This document shows positions 10,071 to 22,351 of a stretch of 64,000 bases of DNA, in pieces. The notes below the pieces were generated by a model that searched no databases, had not been told where the DNA came from, and was given only the letters and a program-made list of their open reading frames with translations. The DNA comes from Moniliophthora roreri. Its lineage: Eukaryota; Basidiomycota; Agaricomycetes; Agaricales; Marasmiaceae. Both the position numbers and the translations under genes were made by a program. Each line of letters opens with the position of its first letter. Position 1 is the stretch's first letter. The stretch is from contig LATX02000001.1 of the NCBI GenBank assembly GCA_001466705.2, forward strand, positions 3,038,001 through 3,102,000. Direction: 5' to 3'.

Positions 10071-11746
10071 ATGTACGCCAGCCAGGCTCAGCAGCAGCCA
10101 ATATCTCAGTACTCTCAACCCCCGCATCTTCCAGTTCCTACTTATGACTATCAACAAGGCTCAATGCGGTCGAGATCAAGGCCTCAGGCGCTCGATGAAC
10201 AGGAGTTTGACGGAGTTGACGCTGGGCCAGATCGCTATGATGGAGGATATATGCCTCAACAGCACCCAGACGACGATTTCTTCAACGGCGACGCCAATGG
10301 AAACTTAACCCCCCAATATTACGCCGACAATTCCTACCCGCGTTCCGTGACAACCCAGTCCATTCGTGCTCCCTCGCCTCCTCCAGGCCCTATTCTCGAC
10401 CATTCTCACCTACGACCAGGAAATCAGGCCTCATTACTCTCTCACGAACGCACATTAGAGCTCTACCGAGCCAATGCAAAAAAGACACAGGATCCAGACC
10501 TCCAATTCGAATTTGCCGTGTTCATGATTGATGCTTCCAAATCGCTACCCATACCCGAAGAGCAGTCTGGTAACCTTCTTCAGGTCGAAAAGGCGCTGGA
10601 GAAGCGAGAGGATCTTATACGAGAAGCTACCGGGTTGTTAAAACGGCTGGCAGACAGAGGGCATCCGGCATCTCAATATTTCCTGGCCGACTGTTACGCG
10701 AATGGTATTGGCACACCGAGGAACAGGCAGGATTTTGATCGAGCGTATCCTTTGTTTGTCCTCGCTGCAAAGCATGGGCATCCAGACGCAGCATATCGTG
10801 CAGGGACTTGTTTGGAAAACGGATGGGGATGCCGAAGGGAATCAGCAAAAGCCTTACAGTTTTTTAAGAAGGCAGCGGCCGCATCACATCCTGGAGCATC
10901 GTACCGGTTAGGTATCGCTCAGTTGAACGGAGATCTGGGTCTGTCGAAGAGTGCGAAGGAAGGTGTTCAATGGCTTAAGAGGAGTGCCGAAAATGCTACC
11001 GCAGAGTTTCCTCATGCATTGCATGAATTGGCGTTGCTGCATGAAAGAGGCATTGATAATGTCATTTTTGTGGACTACGAATATGCAACGGAACTTTTGG
11101 CTCAGGCAGCGGAGCTGGGGTATGCACCGAGTGCATATCGGCTTGGAGAGTGCTATGAGTACGGAAAGATGGGTTGTCCACAGGATCCAGCATTATCAAT
11201 TCACTATTATGTGCGTCATCTCTTGGTTCGCTTTTATGTCATCGCTAACCCGTTGCTAGAACATTGCTGCCCAGCAAGACCATCGAGACGCATGCTTCGC
11301 ACTCACAGCATGGTATCTCGTTGGCTCACCAGGAGTACTACCTCAATCTGATACCGAAGCATATTTATGGGCGAAGAAGGCTGCCGAAGCAGGACTAGTC
11401 AAGGCTATGTATGCTGTTGGCTATTTCACCGAAGTCGGCATAGGGACACCAGCTAATATGCCTGAGTAAGTCGTCTTTCAACAATTCACATACCCTGTCA
11501 CTGTCATCACGCCGTTTTTCACCGTTCTTACTAATCTGATGCTGCTTGATCTTTTTCAGCGCAATACAATGGTACAAACGTGCCGCTGACTCGGGCGACA
11601 AGCGTGCCATACAGCGGCTTAAAGGCTCACAAACACAAGCAATGAGGCAACCAGGTGGACCCGGTTCTGTCTTGCATCGAGATGGGAATGGTGAGGACGC
11701 AGACGGGAAGGGCAAGGATAAGGATAAGGAATGTGTCATCATGTAG
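10071..11746 (+). CDS. SKT5: Sel1-repeat chitin synthase activator, Skt5/Chs4-like, CaaX-ended
   Basis: Three exons: 10071..11210, 11260..11465, 11560..11746. They sum to 1533 nt, giving 510 residues. The N-terminus (about 1-120) is Gln/Pro/Ser-rich and disordered. Residues from about 190 to 455 form at least six Sel1-type tetratricopeptide-like repeats (for example ADRGHPASQYFLADCYANG, AAKHGHPDAAYRAGTCLENG, AAELGYAPSAYRLGECYEYG). The tail is charged and ends in CVIM, a classic farnesylation CaaX box. This layout matches yeast Skt5/Chs4 and S. pombe Chr proteins, which activate and localise chitin synthase at membranes of the bud neck or septum. The prenylation signal implies membrane attachment. 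Both introns have clean GT..AG borders. The assignment to chitin synthase control is by family. Confidence 0.88.
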
Positions 11747-14533
11747 ATTCGGGTGTTGGCGGGACCGGATATAACTCTCGCTGGAGTGTTAATGTCTCTC
11801 ACGGGGAAGGGGCGGCAGATATCTAGACATGCGGCTGGCCGTTGCGTTCATACCCATACCCACGAATATCCACTTTATTGGATTGGGGATGCAAGGAAAC
11901 GGAAACTACCAGTCGCTTTCATACACTTATTTTACCCTTTTCCACGTACTCATATACATGGATTCACCACTTGTTATCACAGTTCATTCGCTTCACTTTG
12001 GAACACTTATTCTCATCATGGACACTTCGTAATTTAGTCGTGTACTAGTGGTTGATATCCTTTTGCTGCTTTGTCCTCCTCTTCGACTCCTCTCACTTTA
12101 GTCTATCGTTTGGTTTTTTCGTCCTTGTTTAGCACCCTGCTCGGTACTTTACTCACTGCATATGGCTGCATACATAAAAGAGTTCACGGTCGAACAATCA
12201 TGAAACGCAACGACACTATTGATTCCCAAAACCATTGCCGTCTAGATTGATTGTACAGAAGGTCGGCGTAGTAACAATCGCAAAAGTACATAGTAAGAAA
12301 GAGTATCATGATCGCGACTTCGACTTCAACCTCTGCACTACCTCCTTAAACTTGCCCTTGTGTGCACTCTTTTTGAGCAGCGAGAAGCGGCCGACACTGC
12401 TGGGACGGACAAAAGGTTTCTGGAGCTTCCTTCCGCACTCAGATAGATTTCTTAAGCCTGTTACAAGACTAATCTGGGAAACCTTGGATAGAACGGTGTG
12501 CAATGGGGGGAAAAAGTAGGGTCAGGCCGGTCAGACTATGGAACGGGATTCTGGAGCAACAAGGCAAGGCGTTGGAAGAGGGATTTGGTGGCACTACATC
12601 CCAATTAGAGTATCTGTGAACAAGGTGAGTGAAACGTCTGAACTATACAGTTGCATTGGGCAAAAGACAGCGCGAACCTGTCAGGAGAGCAAACGATGTG
12701 GAGGATAGCCGTGCGGAGCTTCAACGAGCCACGGATCAGCAGAACAAAGCGCACTAGCGGGTATTCGAAAAGTTCTGGACCTAGTTGCTTATAAGAATTT
12801 TGGTGAACCAACAAGGAACCAACGTCTCCTTATAGGAACCTCGGTTGTCGATAATGAATCAAGCCCCCGTAAGGTGGCCGTTTATAAATGTGGCATTGCT
12901 GAGAAACTTTCCAAGTCAAAGGTACATGGTGAAGTAGGTTTTTTTCCCCTGTCTGATGCGAAATACTGTAGTGAGAAGAGACAATAAGGATGGAATATTT
13001 GGAGATCTCTTACTGCGCGTTGCTAAAATCCCGGTCTTTGACAACGCAAAGTAGTAACAGCAATCACCGACGAACGCAAGTTCTCAGAATTGAAGGTGCC
13101 AGGTGAAACGAGGAGCAAGTCTTGTCAATGTCAGCAACACGCGCGAGGTGCTCTTTCTTCCCACAATGTCGTCTGGGCACTGGTACAGGAGATAAGGATA
13201 CATTTCTCGGGTGGATCAAGGTTTTGGGATTGCAGGTGCGCTTCTACTCGCCTTGTGCAAGGATGCCGTCTCATCATATGGAATTTGCCTTCAGTTTCAT
13301 GTTGAAATTTTACCCTGATAGCCCAATCCATCTCGAATTTCTTCAATCAAATATGTCCCAGGAAAGCATAGTACTCGTCATTCGAAGCAGATCACACGGT
13401 GACCATTACGATCTTCATCAGGTGAAGATGCCGAGAGGCGCACCTGCTGGCAGGTTGTACCTGCGATGAGGCGGGCGAGGTAATCAAAAACCTATCTGTG
13501 TGGTCCTGCGGACATCGGTCGTCCTCAAGGTATGTACTACCCGAAACAGGTTTCTCGAGTTCAGCAGCTGGTGCTACACAATGATGCGATTATCTTGATC
13601 CTGAAGTCAGTTTCCCAAGTTGGCTCTGAGTCTCCTAGTGCTTGAAGATTGAATCCTGAAACAGCAGTGGGTGTGCACGCTCACTGAATGGAGTGATAAA
13701 TGTGATTAGTGAATACCATCCGGATACGCGTTTATATCTACCTCGCCGTAGGCATTACCGTCATATGCTTCTGTTCGCTTTTTTCTCGGCCGGCAAGTGT
13801 TCTTTCTTTCAATGGCTCTCTCAACCCTTTCTCCTTTGTTTCACCGTGACCTAATGTGACCTAATACTTCACCTACCGCATTCGTACGATAAGTTACACG
13901 GTCTTCAGACTTCCGCAGATGAGTAGGTTTGTTGACATATTTATGATGGCACATGGCTCAACGGTAGTAGGTGCATGCCCCTGACATGGTTTATTACTTG
14001 CTTTGGCCAAGGACCATGCAATACAAACGAAGATCAGAACTCGCGCATTCGCATCTGGTCCTCGGGACGTCGCTTGTAGATCGTTTAATGGCCCGCAAAT
14101 AATCCGACGGCTGAGTATGCTCGTCCGTCATCGTCACTAACATGAAATGTCATATCCGCTCACAACTACCTCGCATTCTCGCAAAAGATACCTACTTTCA
14201 GTGAGTTCCTGAGGAGACTTCTGATTTCATCGGCTGATCAGTAAGACAAATGCTTGCGCTTAAATGCCTCGAATGCTTCCTCGACAGTAGGCATGGCGGA
14301 TAATACAATTTTCAACTTGCATCATGCAGAGTCCAGTGCATTGGGGCGGACCATGCTACCAATCCATAGTTGCTAGAATACTTCCGGAGCCTTTATGTTC
14401 ATCGGCGGTAAATTGAACACATGGGGCGTATGCTTGTTCGGTCTTACGCGATAGGATTCGATCGTCTGGCCTCCTAGACCAATATAAAAGGTGTGCCAAC
14501 CTCGAGCTTAAACTACCAGCTCGCTCCACCACA
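11747..14533. other. Gene-poor 2.8-kb stretch
   Basis: Several short frames on both strands (for example a 65-codon minus-strand frame at 12306-12503 ending in KSKSRS, and a 115-codon plus-strand frame at 13122-13469) show no family signature and no consistent splicing into longer products. The sequence looks like unique, non-repetitive intergenic DNA. A decayed gene around 12.3-12.9 kb is possible but I could not support one. Confidence 0.35.
14483..14490 (+). promoter_or_regulatory. TATA box (TATAAAAG)
   Basis: A strong TATAAAAG lies 51 bp before the ATG of the secreted esterase gene at 14534. That spacing is short but typical of strongly regulated fungal secretory genes. Confidence 0.55.
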
Positions 14534-15831
14534 ATGTTCTCCTCACTTCTCTCTTCGGTCGTGTTTGCATGTGCTGCATCTGCCTCTGTGCTCTCAGCAC
14601 GCCAGGCTCCCGTTAGATTAGCAGTGAAGCCTAACTGTGGTGATCTCTCGGGTGCCCCTTCGGACCTCAACTGGGGTCTGAAATCATTGGACTACTATAA
14701 GACCATCGTCGCGTTCGGTGTAAGTTGCCTTCTTGACGAAACTCCGTGACGTTTCGCTCACTCATTTGAATGTCTAATCTAGGATTCCTGGACTTCCGGA
14801 TCATCTAGCGATGGTTCACCTCTGGAACCTCCGGTGCTAAGCCCGCCTAATCCTAATGCGGGAGGTCGTGTTGCGAACGGTGCATTATGGGTAGAGCATC
14901 TCGCTACTGCCGCAGGTGCAACCCTACAAGATTATGCAGTACGTAGAGCGTCCCTGACTGCGTTTCGTGCACTATTACTCACCGCGTTCACAGGTCAACG
15001 GTTCAGTTGTTGACGCTACCCAGTACCCAGCAAATCTCGTGCCTCAAGCTCGAGACTTCTCCTCATCCAGTCGGTAACACACAGCACATCCCTCCTTCAT
15101 CATACTGACCAGTATCTGCAGCGCAGACCTATATTAACTATGGCAAGAAGACCAATCCCGAGACCACACTTTACGTTATCTTCATGGGTATTGGGTGAGT
15201 CAATTAGAGTTCCTGAACCTGGAGCAGCTGTTCTAATACTTGAGGGGACAGCGATTACGACCAAAGAGAACGTGTGTATTGTTCCCATGTTTCTTCCGAA
15301 GATGTTCAAACAATCTTCCTCTACAGATCTGTACAATGGACAGCCCCTAACGACTGTTGCCGACACCATCTTATACGATCTCTTGGGATTGATTTCCCCA
15401 CCAGTGTTTGCCCGCAACATTCTCATTGTGGATAACTATGGTCGTGGTACCAAGACCTCTGAGGGAGAGGCTTACAAACAAGAGTTGTTTGATGGTCTTA
15501 AGACCCTTGCGGACGTATATGCTTCCCAATACGGCCTAAACCTGGGTTTCGTTGATTTCTCCACGCTTTGGGATGGTGTTCTGGCGAACCCCGAATCCTT
15601 CGGCTTCACGAGCACTGGTGCCTGCACACTCAATGATCAGACTACTCAGGGGGCATGTGCAGACCCAGACCACACTTTGTACTGGATTCCAGGGTAAGTT
15701 ATCGTACAATTTTCAGATGTGATTCACATGCTCACCATGAACGTGATAGACACCCTTCAAAAGCTACCCACGAGCTTATGGCCGACTACACCCAAGAAGT
15801 ATTGAAGCAATGCCAGGCTCGTTCGTTCTAA
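14534..15831 (+). CDS. Secreted SGNH-type esterase, CE16-like
   Basis: Seven exons fit 14534..14719, 14783..14938, 14994..15069, 15122..15194, 15252..15271, 15327..15693, 15750..15831. They sum to 960 nt, giving 319 residues. A signal peptide (FSSLLSSVVFACAASASVLS) starts the protein. The GDSL block is VAFGDSWTSG, formed across the first intron. A block III-like segment (MGIGDYDQRE) is split over a 20-bp microexon. The end carries WIPGHPSKATHELMADY, matching block V with its catalytic His. Carbohydrate esterase family 16 enzymes remove acetyl groups from plant hemicellulose sugars outside the cell; that role is inferred. Odd points: block III lacks the usual Asn of GxND, and the Asp three residues before the block V His is not conserved. 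The exact substrate is therefore open, and it could be another SGNH hydrolase. A TATA box stands just upstream. Confidence 0.85.
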
Positions 15832-16019
15832 ACACTGTATCATTAGCACACTACGAATTTGAAATGACGACAAGAATAATAATAATTTTGATAGCAAGCA
15901 GGATCCAAATCGTATATCTACAACGATAATGGTATGATACAGTTCCATGTGATAGCCATCTACAATTGTGATGATAAATCCATTCCATCCATACCGATGA
16001 GTAGCTGATGAATGACATG

Positions 16020-19000
16020 TCACCACCATCGCCATGAACGTCGCGAACGGGAGTCTTCCTCCGAAACCTTGTTCTCTCTGATGACTTTCATAAATACGCT
16101 TTCCAGACTGGCCTTCTCCACCGTATGCTCCGTAAAGTCTTCACTGCTCGAAAGAACGTGGAATAGTTGGGCCAAAGATAAAGCGTTGCCGTTAGATTCA
16201 GACCGGATCGGGACTTCGAAGCGAGTGGCAACGTCATCTGCGAGGCGTGCGCCAGGAACTTTGGACATCAGGACTTGAGCCTTGCTCACTTCGTCCCGGG
16301 TCCGGCATGCAAAATGAACTTCGTATGTTGCATAACGGTCCGAGAGCGAAGCAGTAGTTCCGACAGCTGGAAAGTTAAGTTAAGCATTCGTCAAGGTTCA
16401 TATGACGAGTAGGCTTACCCAACATTCGCTTGGCAAGGATTCCGACTTTTGTTGCGAGTGCAGATGCTTCTTCCATCGAGTCTATCGAAAAGTGGTGAGT
16501 TATTGTAAAGAACATTTGAGGCGAGGAGACTCACGAGTGGTGATGACAACAGCTTTGCCAATGGCTACATTACGTAGAGTTGTCCACATCTCTCGTTTCA
16601 TTTTGGCATCTATTCCGGTCGAGAATTCGTCAATTAGGACGACCGAAGGATTTCCTGTGCATCAGACGTTAGATATCATCATGTTCGCTATGCAGAAGAC
16701 ACGGACCTATGAGAGCGATCGCAAGAGATAGTTTTCTTTGATTGCCACCTGAAAGTTTAGCTGCCAGCCGGTCTGCGTATGTTGATAAAGCCGTCGCCTT
16801 TAGAATTATTTCAATGTTGCTCCGCAACTCTTCTCCAGCTCCAAGCCCTTTGAGTCTTCCGTAGATGATAAGATGCTCCCTTACGGTCAACTGCGAGTCT
16901 ATTGCTGTGAACTGAGGGCATACGCCTAATCCGGACCGAGCACTCTTTGGATGTCGGACCACACTCGTGCCAGCAATGAAGATATCGCCAGAATCAGGCA
17001 CAATATCGCCACCTGCATGGAACATCAGACCGTGACCAGAAGGACAAAATAGGAGGTTACTAACGACACATGGAGAGCGTTGTGGTCTTTCCGGCACCAT
17101 TAGGCCCAAGGAGGGCGCAAATAGCGTCACGAGAAACACCGAGACTGATATCATCAACGACTCTGTTGCCATCAAATGACTTTGAGACATTCAAAATGCG
17201 GAGGAGATCGTCTGAAGACGAAACAGCATCCGCTTCCTGCAACACATCCCGCTTTTCCGTTAATCCTTCTTGCTTTGATGTTGTGTTCTTCTTGAATAAA
17301 CGTGGTCGCCTTGAGCCAGAGTCATACCAAACCAAAACGGCAAGTAGAAAGAGAGAATAGACGATGAGGTATAGGATAGGTCCTCCGAATCTCAACATAT
17401 CTCCCATCGCTGACGGATCCAAATCATCGCCAATGCATAGCAAAGAGAAAAGGTTGGTTGATACCAAAGCAGCCCGAACCTAGAATGAACATGTTCAAGG
17501 GATACTCTAGAGGAAAGCAGTTAACTCACGACACTGGCCACAGGGGAAAGAATTGAGATCGTAAAGTGAATGGTAGTGATAATGCCACCAGCTTCTGAGG
17601 TTTTGGCATAAGTAAGTGTGAGTAGGTATCCTGCGAGATACAGCTGGAGCCAAGCTGTTAAACGGCGCTCTTGTTATGCCCGAGAGCCACATACCACGAA
17701 GATAATGATTTGATAACCAGCAACTGCAGCGAACGCAGCCAAAGGTGAGGACACAACGAGGGACATGCAATACGCGAATAATGTCCCGGCGATTCCATAT
17801 AGAACCATGATGAACCACTGGCAGGTGGCATAAATGAATCGCAAAATGTCTGGTAGAGAAAACACTTACAAAAAATCCAGGTCCGTGGAACTGATTAGAT
17901 ACGCTGGCAAATATGATAATGATGATAGTAGCTGAAATGACCGAGAATATGAAGTCGAACATGAGATGCCCGAGCCAGAGGCCAACGGTGTTAGTGAGAC
18001 CGTTGGAAAATTGCATGGCTAAGATACGCCATCAGTCATAAATTGCTCAAATGTTTTAAGCAATACCTAGTCACCTTGAACCGCTGACTTTCTTTCTTTT
18101 GACACGTATATAGCAAAGAAAGCTGGGTATACCGACTGAAGATCTTGTCAATATCGGTTCAAGTCACGCCTAGGGAGACTCACCATTGCAGCTCCAAAAA
18201 ATGCCACCCATCGCAGAGAAGATAAAGTTCCAGCGGCCACTGGGGGAAAACTCGAGTATGTGGCTCGAATTATGGTCGGTACACGATCACTGTTTCCAGA
18301 TGTGTTCAACGCGTTGTTGTACAGTATGTTTGATGCCAGGTTGAGTATTGGTGGCCCTTTGTAGCCCGGTGAGGTACCTTCCCAAGCAACCAACGACTGT
18401 CCAGAATTCAAGTCCACTGAGATACCTCCTAGTGTGAGATTCCTGTAATTCCTTGTTACTTCATCAACAAAGGTCGCATTATCCGTAACATTCGTATAGC
18501 GGAAGAACTGTGTAGTATTTCCGAGCATCGACAGAACACCGGGCGGTGAAACGAGGGGATGGGATAACCGATTCGATGAGAATGCCGAGTTTAAGCCTGA
18601 TACAGGCAAAAAGAGAGGCAAAGTCGTGGAGTTTCTAAATGTCCTCACACACGTGGGAGGCAGCCTGCGAACAAACACGAGCGGTATACAAGAACCTGCG
18701 ATGGCAACGAGGACGGCCAAAACTGGGGTAAGCCAACTCCGTTTGGAGATCAACCAACGCTTATAGAATATCGTGAAGGCCTGGAGAAGGGGTGATGTAG
18801 CTTTTCCGGATGCTAGTGCAAGCGGAGAAGAGAACTTCTCGGGTGGCGCCTGCACAGAGCCTACGGAAAGGGACTCTGAATCTCCAGTTGATGGTCTCTT
18901 CTCACCATCAGTTGCTAGCTCGTTCTTCCGCATGAGGTCGAGGAATATATCCTCGATAGTTGTACCAAGAACGTCGTATGAAGTCAAGGCGAATTTACGC

Positions 19001-21968
19001 TTGTTTTCTTCCAACATTTGGAGCACTTTCTCCACCACGACTGGGTCCTTGGCTTTCAAATGATAGGAAGCCTGGTGGGTTGAAGTCACCGAGATATGTG
19101 TCCGAGGTGCATGAGCCTGGATCTGCCGCAGAAGAGCACCGGAAGAGCTCGTGTCTGATGAAAACGGATCTTTCTCTGCAAAGACTGGCGCATCGAAAGT
19201 CACTTGGATAGTGTATCCTTCACCAAGATCTCGCTTCAAAGCGACAGGCGTTCCTTGGGCGACAAGCTTTCCAGGCGCTGCTAATATGGCTATATGATCG
19301 GCTAGAAGATCTGCTTCGTCCAAGAACTGCAAGAGTAATTAGCAAAGTCGATGTTAAAGTAAAGGTAATTCATACGTGAGTCGTGAAAACAATGGTACGT
19401 TCTTGTCGGAATGAGGTCAATGTCCTCCATAATGCTCTTCGAGACAGCGGGTCAACACCAGAAGTGCACTTTCGTTGTACGTTAGCCCAGCAAAGGCAAT
19501 TGAAGTGAAGTTGAACTTCCTCACCTCGTCTACTAGAACAACTGCAGAGCAACTATGAATCGCCGTTGTCCATATCAGGAAAGGTTTACACACCTTTGGA
19601 CCCTCCAACTAATCCAATCGCAAGTTGCAACTTTCTCTTCTGCCCGCCGGATAGTGTATCCGCGTTATGATGAATCTTCGCACCCAGATCGCAATCTCTT
19701 AAAAGCTGTTCCAGATCCTCTTTCTCATTTGAATTCTTCGACCATTTCACCGCGCTCCAGCTGTGTTGTCTATGCGTCAGTCTGGTGAAAGATACGGCAG
19801 CTGAACACGCACACTCGCAGGGTCTGATAACATGTCAAGTCTGGGAATAAAACGTTCTTTTGTGGTACGATTCCCATCGATCCGCGCAGAGGGGTATCCG
19901 TCGGAGAAGCATCTTCGTTCTCAAACTGAACGCTCCCCTTGGTGCGAGCAGTCAACCCTGCAAGAATTGAGAGCGTTGTCGATTTGCCGGCACTAAAAAC
20001 AGCAGTCGTTAGTATTTAAGCGGGTTCGAAGGTAGACCAGAAAAACGTGCCCATTAGATCCAAGTAGCACAAAAATTCCGTACTTGGGAATATCCAAACT
20101 CAGATCCGATACAGCGGTGATGAGACCTTTCTTTGGGCGAAAGAGTGAAGTGTTGAAGGTTTTCTCCAGGTTCCTGATTGATATAGCGATGTCGGGAGGT
20201 AAAGTGTTCGCCTCGTCTGCCGTCGGTCTCTTAGCTTTGGAGAACGGCCACCATCGACGGCCACGCTTGGACGCATCCGACGGATTCCTGGCGTCGTACA
20301 GGCGATTCTCTAAGAGACAGCCTAACCAAGGCCATAAGAAGATATCAATCTAGCGGAAGTATCAGTAATGTGCAATGAAACAGTTGACAGAATAGAGAGG
20401 ATTCCTTACCACTCCCGCAATCAACAAAGGCAACAGCGTCAAGTTGTTATCTGGATCTCCTTTCAACAGATTCGACGCCTGCAAATGATTTTCCCATCCA
20501 CACATGGCCCTGATAACAAATATATACCATCCCGGCGGGAAAATGATCGAAAAGATGAAGGCTGCGCCGGTTCCCGCTCTCTCGAACACCAATGCGAGAA
20601 TAGCAAACACGATGGACAGCAGGGTGGATACGACTGCGGCTAGTTGAGGACTCTTCCCAAAAGGAGCGGCGACAAAGAATGAGTAGCTGGCCAGAAGAAG
20701 GCCAAGAATGAGATGAAAGATGAAGACAAGTCCAGCCGATGTTTCTGTGAAGATTTGGTAGTGCCATACAAGGGAGACGATTGTCCAGGCTGGGATGTAA
20801 GCAAGTGATAGACTGATATGCCAAGACCTGAAGTAGAGATAATAAGCCAAGGAATGGAGAGGCGAATAGAAACCTGCTATACAGTATCTTGGCAGAGTCG
20901 AGGAGACCCATGGCTTTCATATGTGAAGTAATGAGGTTGGCTCGCTCTGCGGTGACAGCTCCAGGGAGTTGATAGGCAATGCCGACATAGCAAATGAATC
21001 TGATAAAGGCCATCAACGGATATTGTAGAGTCGGAACAACAAACCACGCACAAAGCAAGCACCAGAAGGGTACGAAGCCCTCGAATATAACCTGAAAAGA
21101 GGAATGAGTAAAGACTTTGGGTATTTCGCAGGGTTGATTCGTACTCAGGCGTATGTCGGTATCCTGTTCTTCATTGGTTTGTTGAGTGAAAGGCCATTCC
21201 AGGGGTGTTGGCACTTGGATACCAGTTTGCGCCTCGATAATAGCCTGTAACGAATGTTAGAACTCGGAAGAAAAGGTACTAGTAGCCTTTGGGCACGCAC
21301 CTGGTCAATGGCCCATTGCAGTGGTAGAATTCTCCTCTCAAAGTCACTGTTGTGGTTGATGACATCTATCCGGTAAAGTCCGCCATCCGCTCGAATGGTA
21401 TAGTTGATAGGTTTAACAAAGGTTCCGACGGCCGGTATATCGTTGAATACAATGGCAGCATAGCATTCCGAGAACAAGTTGAAATTTTGAGGACACGAAG
21501 CAGGTATTTCTGATGCATTCGGTGCCTGCCTAATAGCACTCTTCTGAGAGTCAGTGAAGTCGCGGGTTATTCGAGCCATAATATCGCTAGGATTCGGTGA
21601 GCTAGTCCCATCCGTATTGTCCGCCCACAGTAGTGCCAAAGACCCATCGAATTCTTCATGAAGATTGTATATTGGCGCTGGAGTTCCGAGCCCATTCTGG
21701 ACGGGAAAACCGAGTATATAAGTTACAAAATTTCAGATGAGGATTGCTGTGACACACATTATTTTTCTTGATCAAGAATATCTGAGCAACAGCCAAGAAT
21801 ATCCCATAAGCAACTGGAAGGATGAAACACCGGAGAATATTCAACTAAAAGAGCGGGTCAACTTCCGCATTTCAAATATCGAGTTCGGCTCACAAAGGGA
21901 TGTTTGGACAGTATAATCCAGTTCTTCCACAATAGGACCTTGAGCTGACGCCAGAATAGGCTCGACAT
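16020..21968 (-). CDS. ABC-A subfamily full transporter
   Basis: The coding span runs from ATG at 21968 to TGA at 16020 and is broken by many short introns; I estimate about 1,600 residues. Order: first transmembrane half with a large extracytoplasmic loop (about 21.97-20.4 kb), NBD1, second transmembrane half (18.8-17.5 kb), NBD2. NBD1 shows GSNG-AGKSTTLS (Walker A, split by an intron at 19993-20050), LSGGQKRK (19631-19657), VVLVDE..TSGVDP and FTTH plus LDEAD. NBD2 shows GPNGAGKTTT (17078-17110), LSGGNQRK (about 16726-16757), VVLIDEFSTGID and ITTHSMEEA. This architecture is that of ABCA proteins, which move lipids. All catalytic motifs are intact in both NBDs. Substrate unknown. The NBD1 intron must use a GC donor to keep the frame. 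The 3' end lies 189 bp from the convergent esterase gene. Confidence 0.88.
19993..20050 (-). other. Inferred GC-AG intron splitting Walker A of the ABC-A gene
   Basis: Reading on the minus strand, exon sequence for GSNG ends at 20051 and resumes at 19992 with AGKST. Only a donor beginning GC (GCACGT) keeps both frame and the invariant Walker A. The nearby GT would give a shifted frame. This is an inference from frame and motif conservation. Confidence 0.55.
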
Positions 21969-22351
21969 GATATTCTAGCGCAGCAGATGGAGGAAAAGGT
22001 CTAAAGTGCTGAGCATGAGAAACCTAGGATATTTTATGTGCTGTGCATGTCGTCCTCAACATATGGCGTTGATACCCATCTCGGCAACGAGCCGGTTCCT
22101 GGCCGAGCGCTTCTAAGAATAACACGTAAGTGCGGCACGTAAAATTCCAGTGGCCACTCAAGCCAGTTTCTTCAGGGTTCTTCTCGTTCTGCTTTGCTGC
22201 GGTGACTTCATCTTCGCATTACCGTAGAAGCCTTTCAAGGAGAGTGGGAATGTGGTGAGCACTCTAGTAAACGCCGAAGGTCTTTGCGCGGGTAAACTAT
22301 CGGGAAGGTTTGAATAGGTTGTTGTTTGCCGACGCGTTATTGACACTCACC
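21969..22351. other. Divergent promoter interval
   Basis: About 380 bp between the start of the ABC-A gene (minus) and the F-box pseudogene (plus). No coding sequence was recognised. The promoter of the ABC-A gene must lie here. Confidence 0.4.

Noticed and set aside
12306..12814. Possible small minus-strand gene (frames at 12306-12503 and 12605-12814)
   Set aside because: The frames could not be joined by plausible introns without stops, and no family is recognised.
13955..13995. TGGCTCAACGGTAGTAGG resembles a tRNA D-arm (A box)
   Set aside because: No B box (GGTTCGANNCC-like) and no matching acceptor or T arm follow in the next 80 bases, so it is not a tRNA gene.
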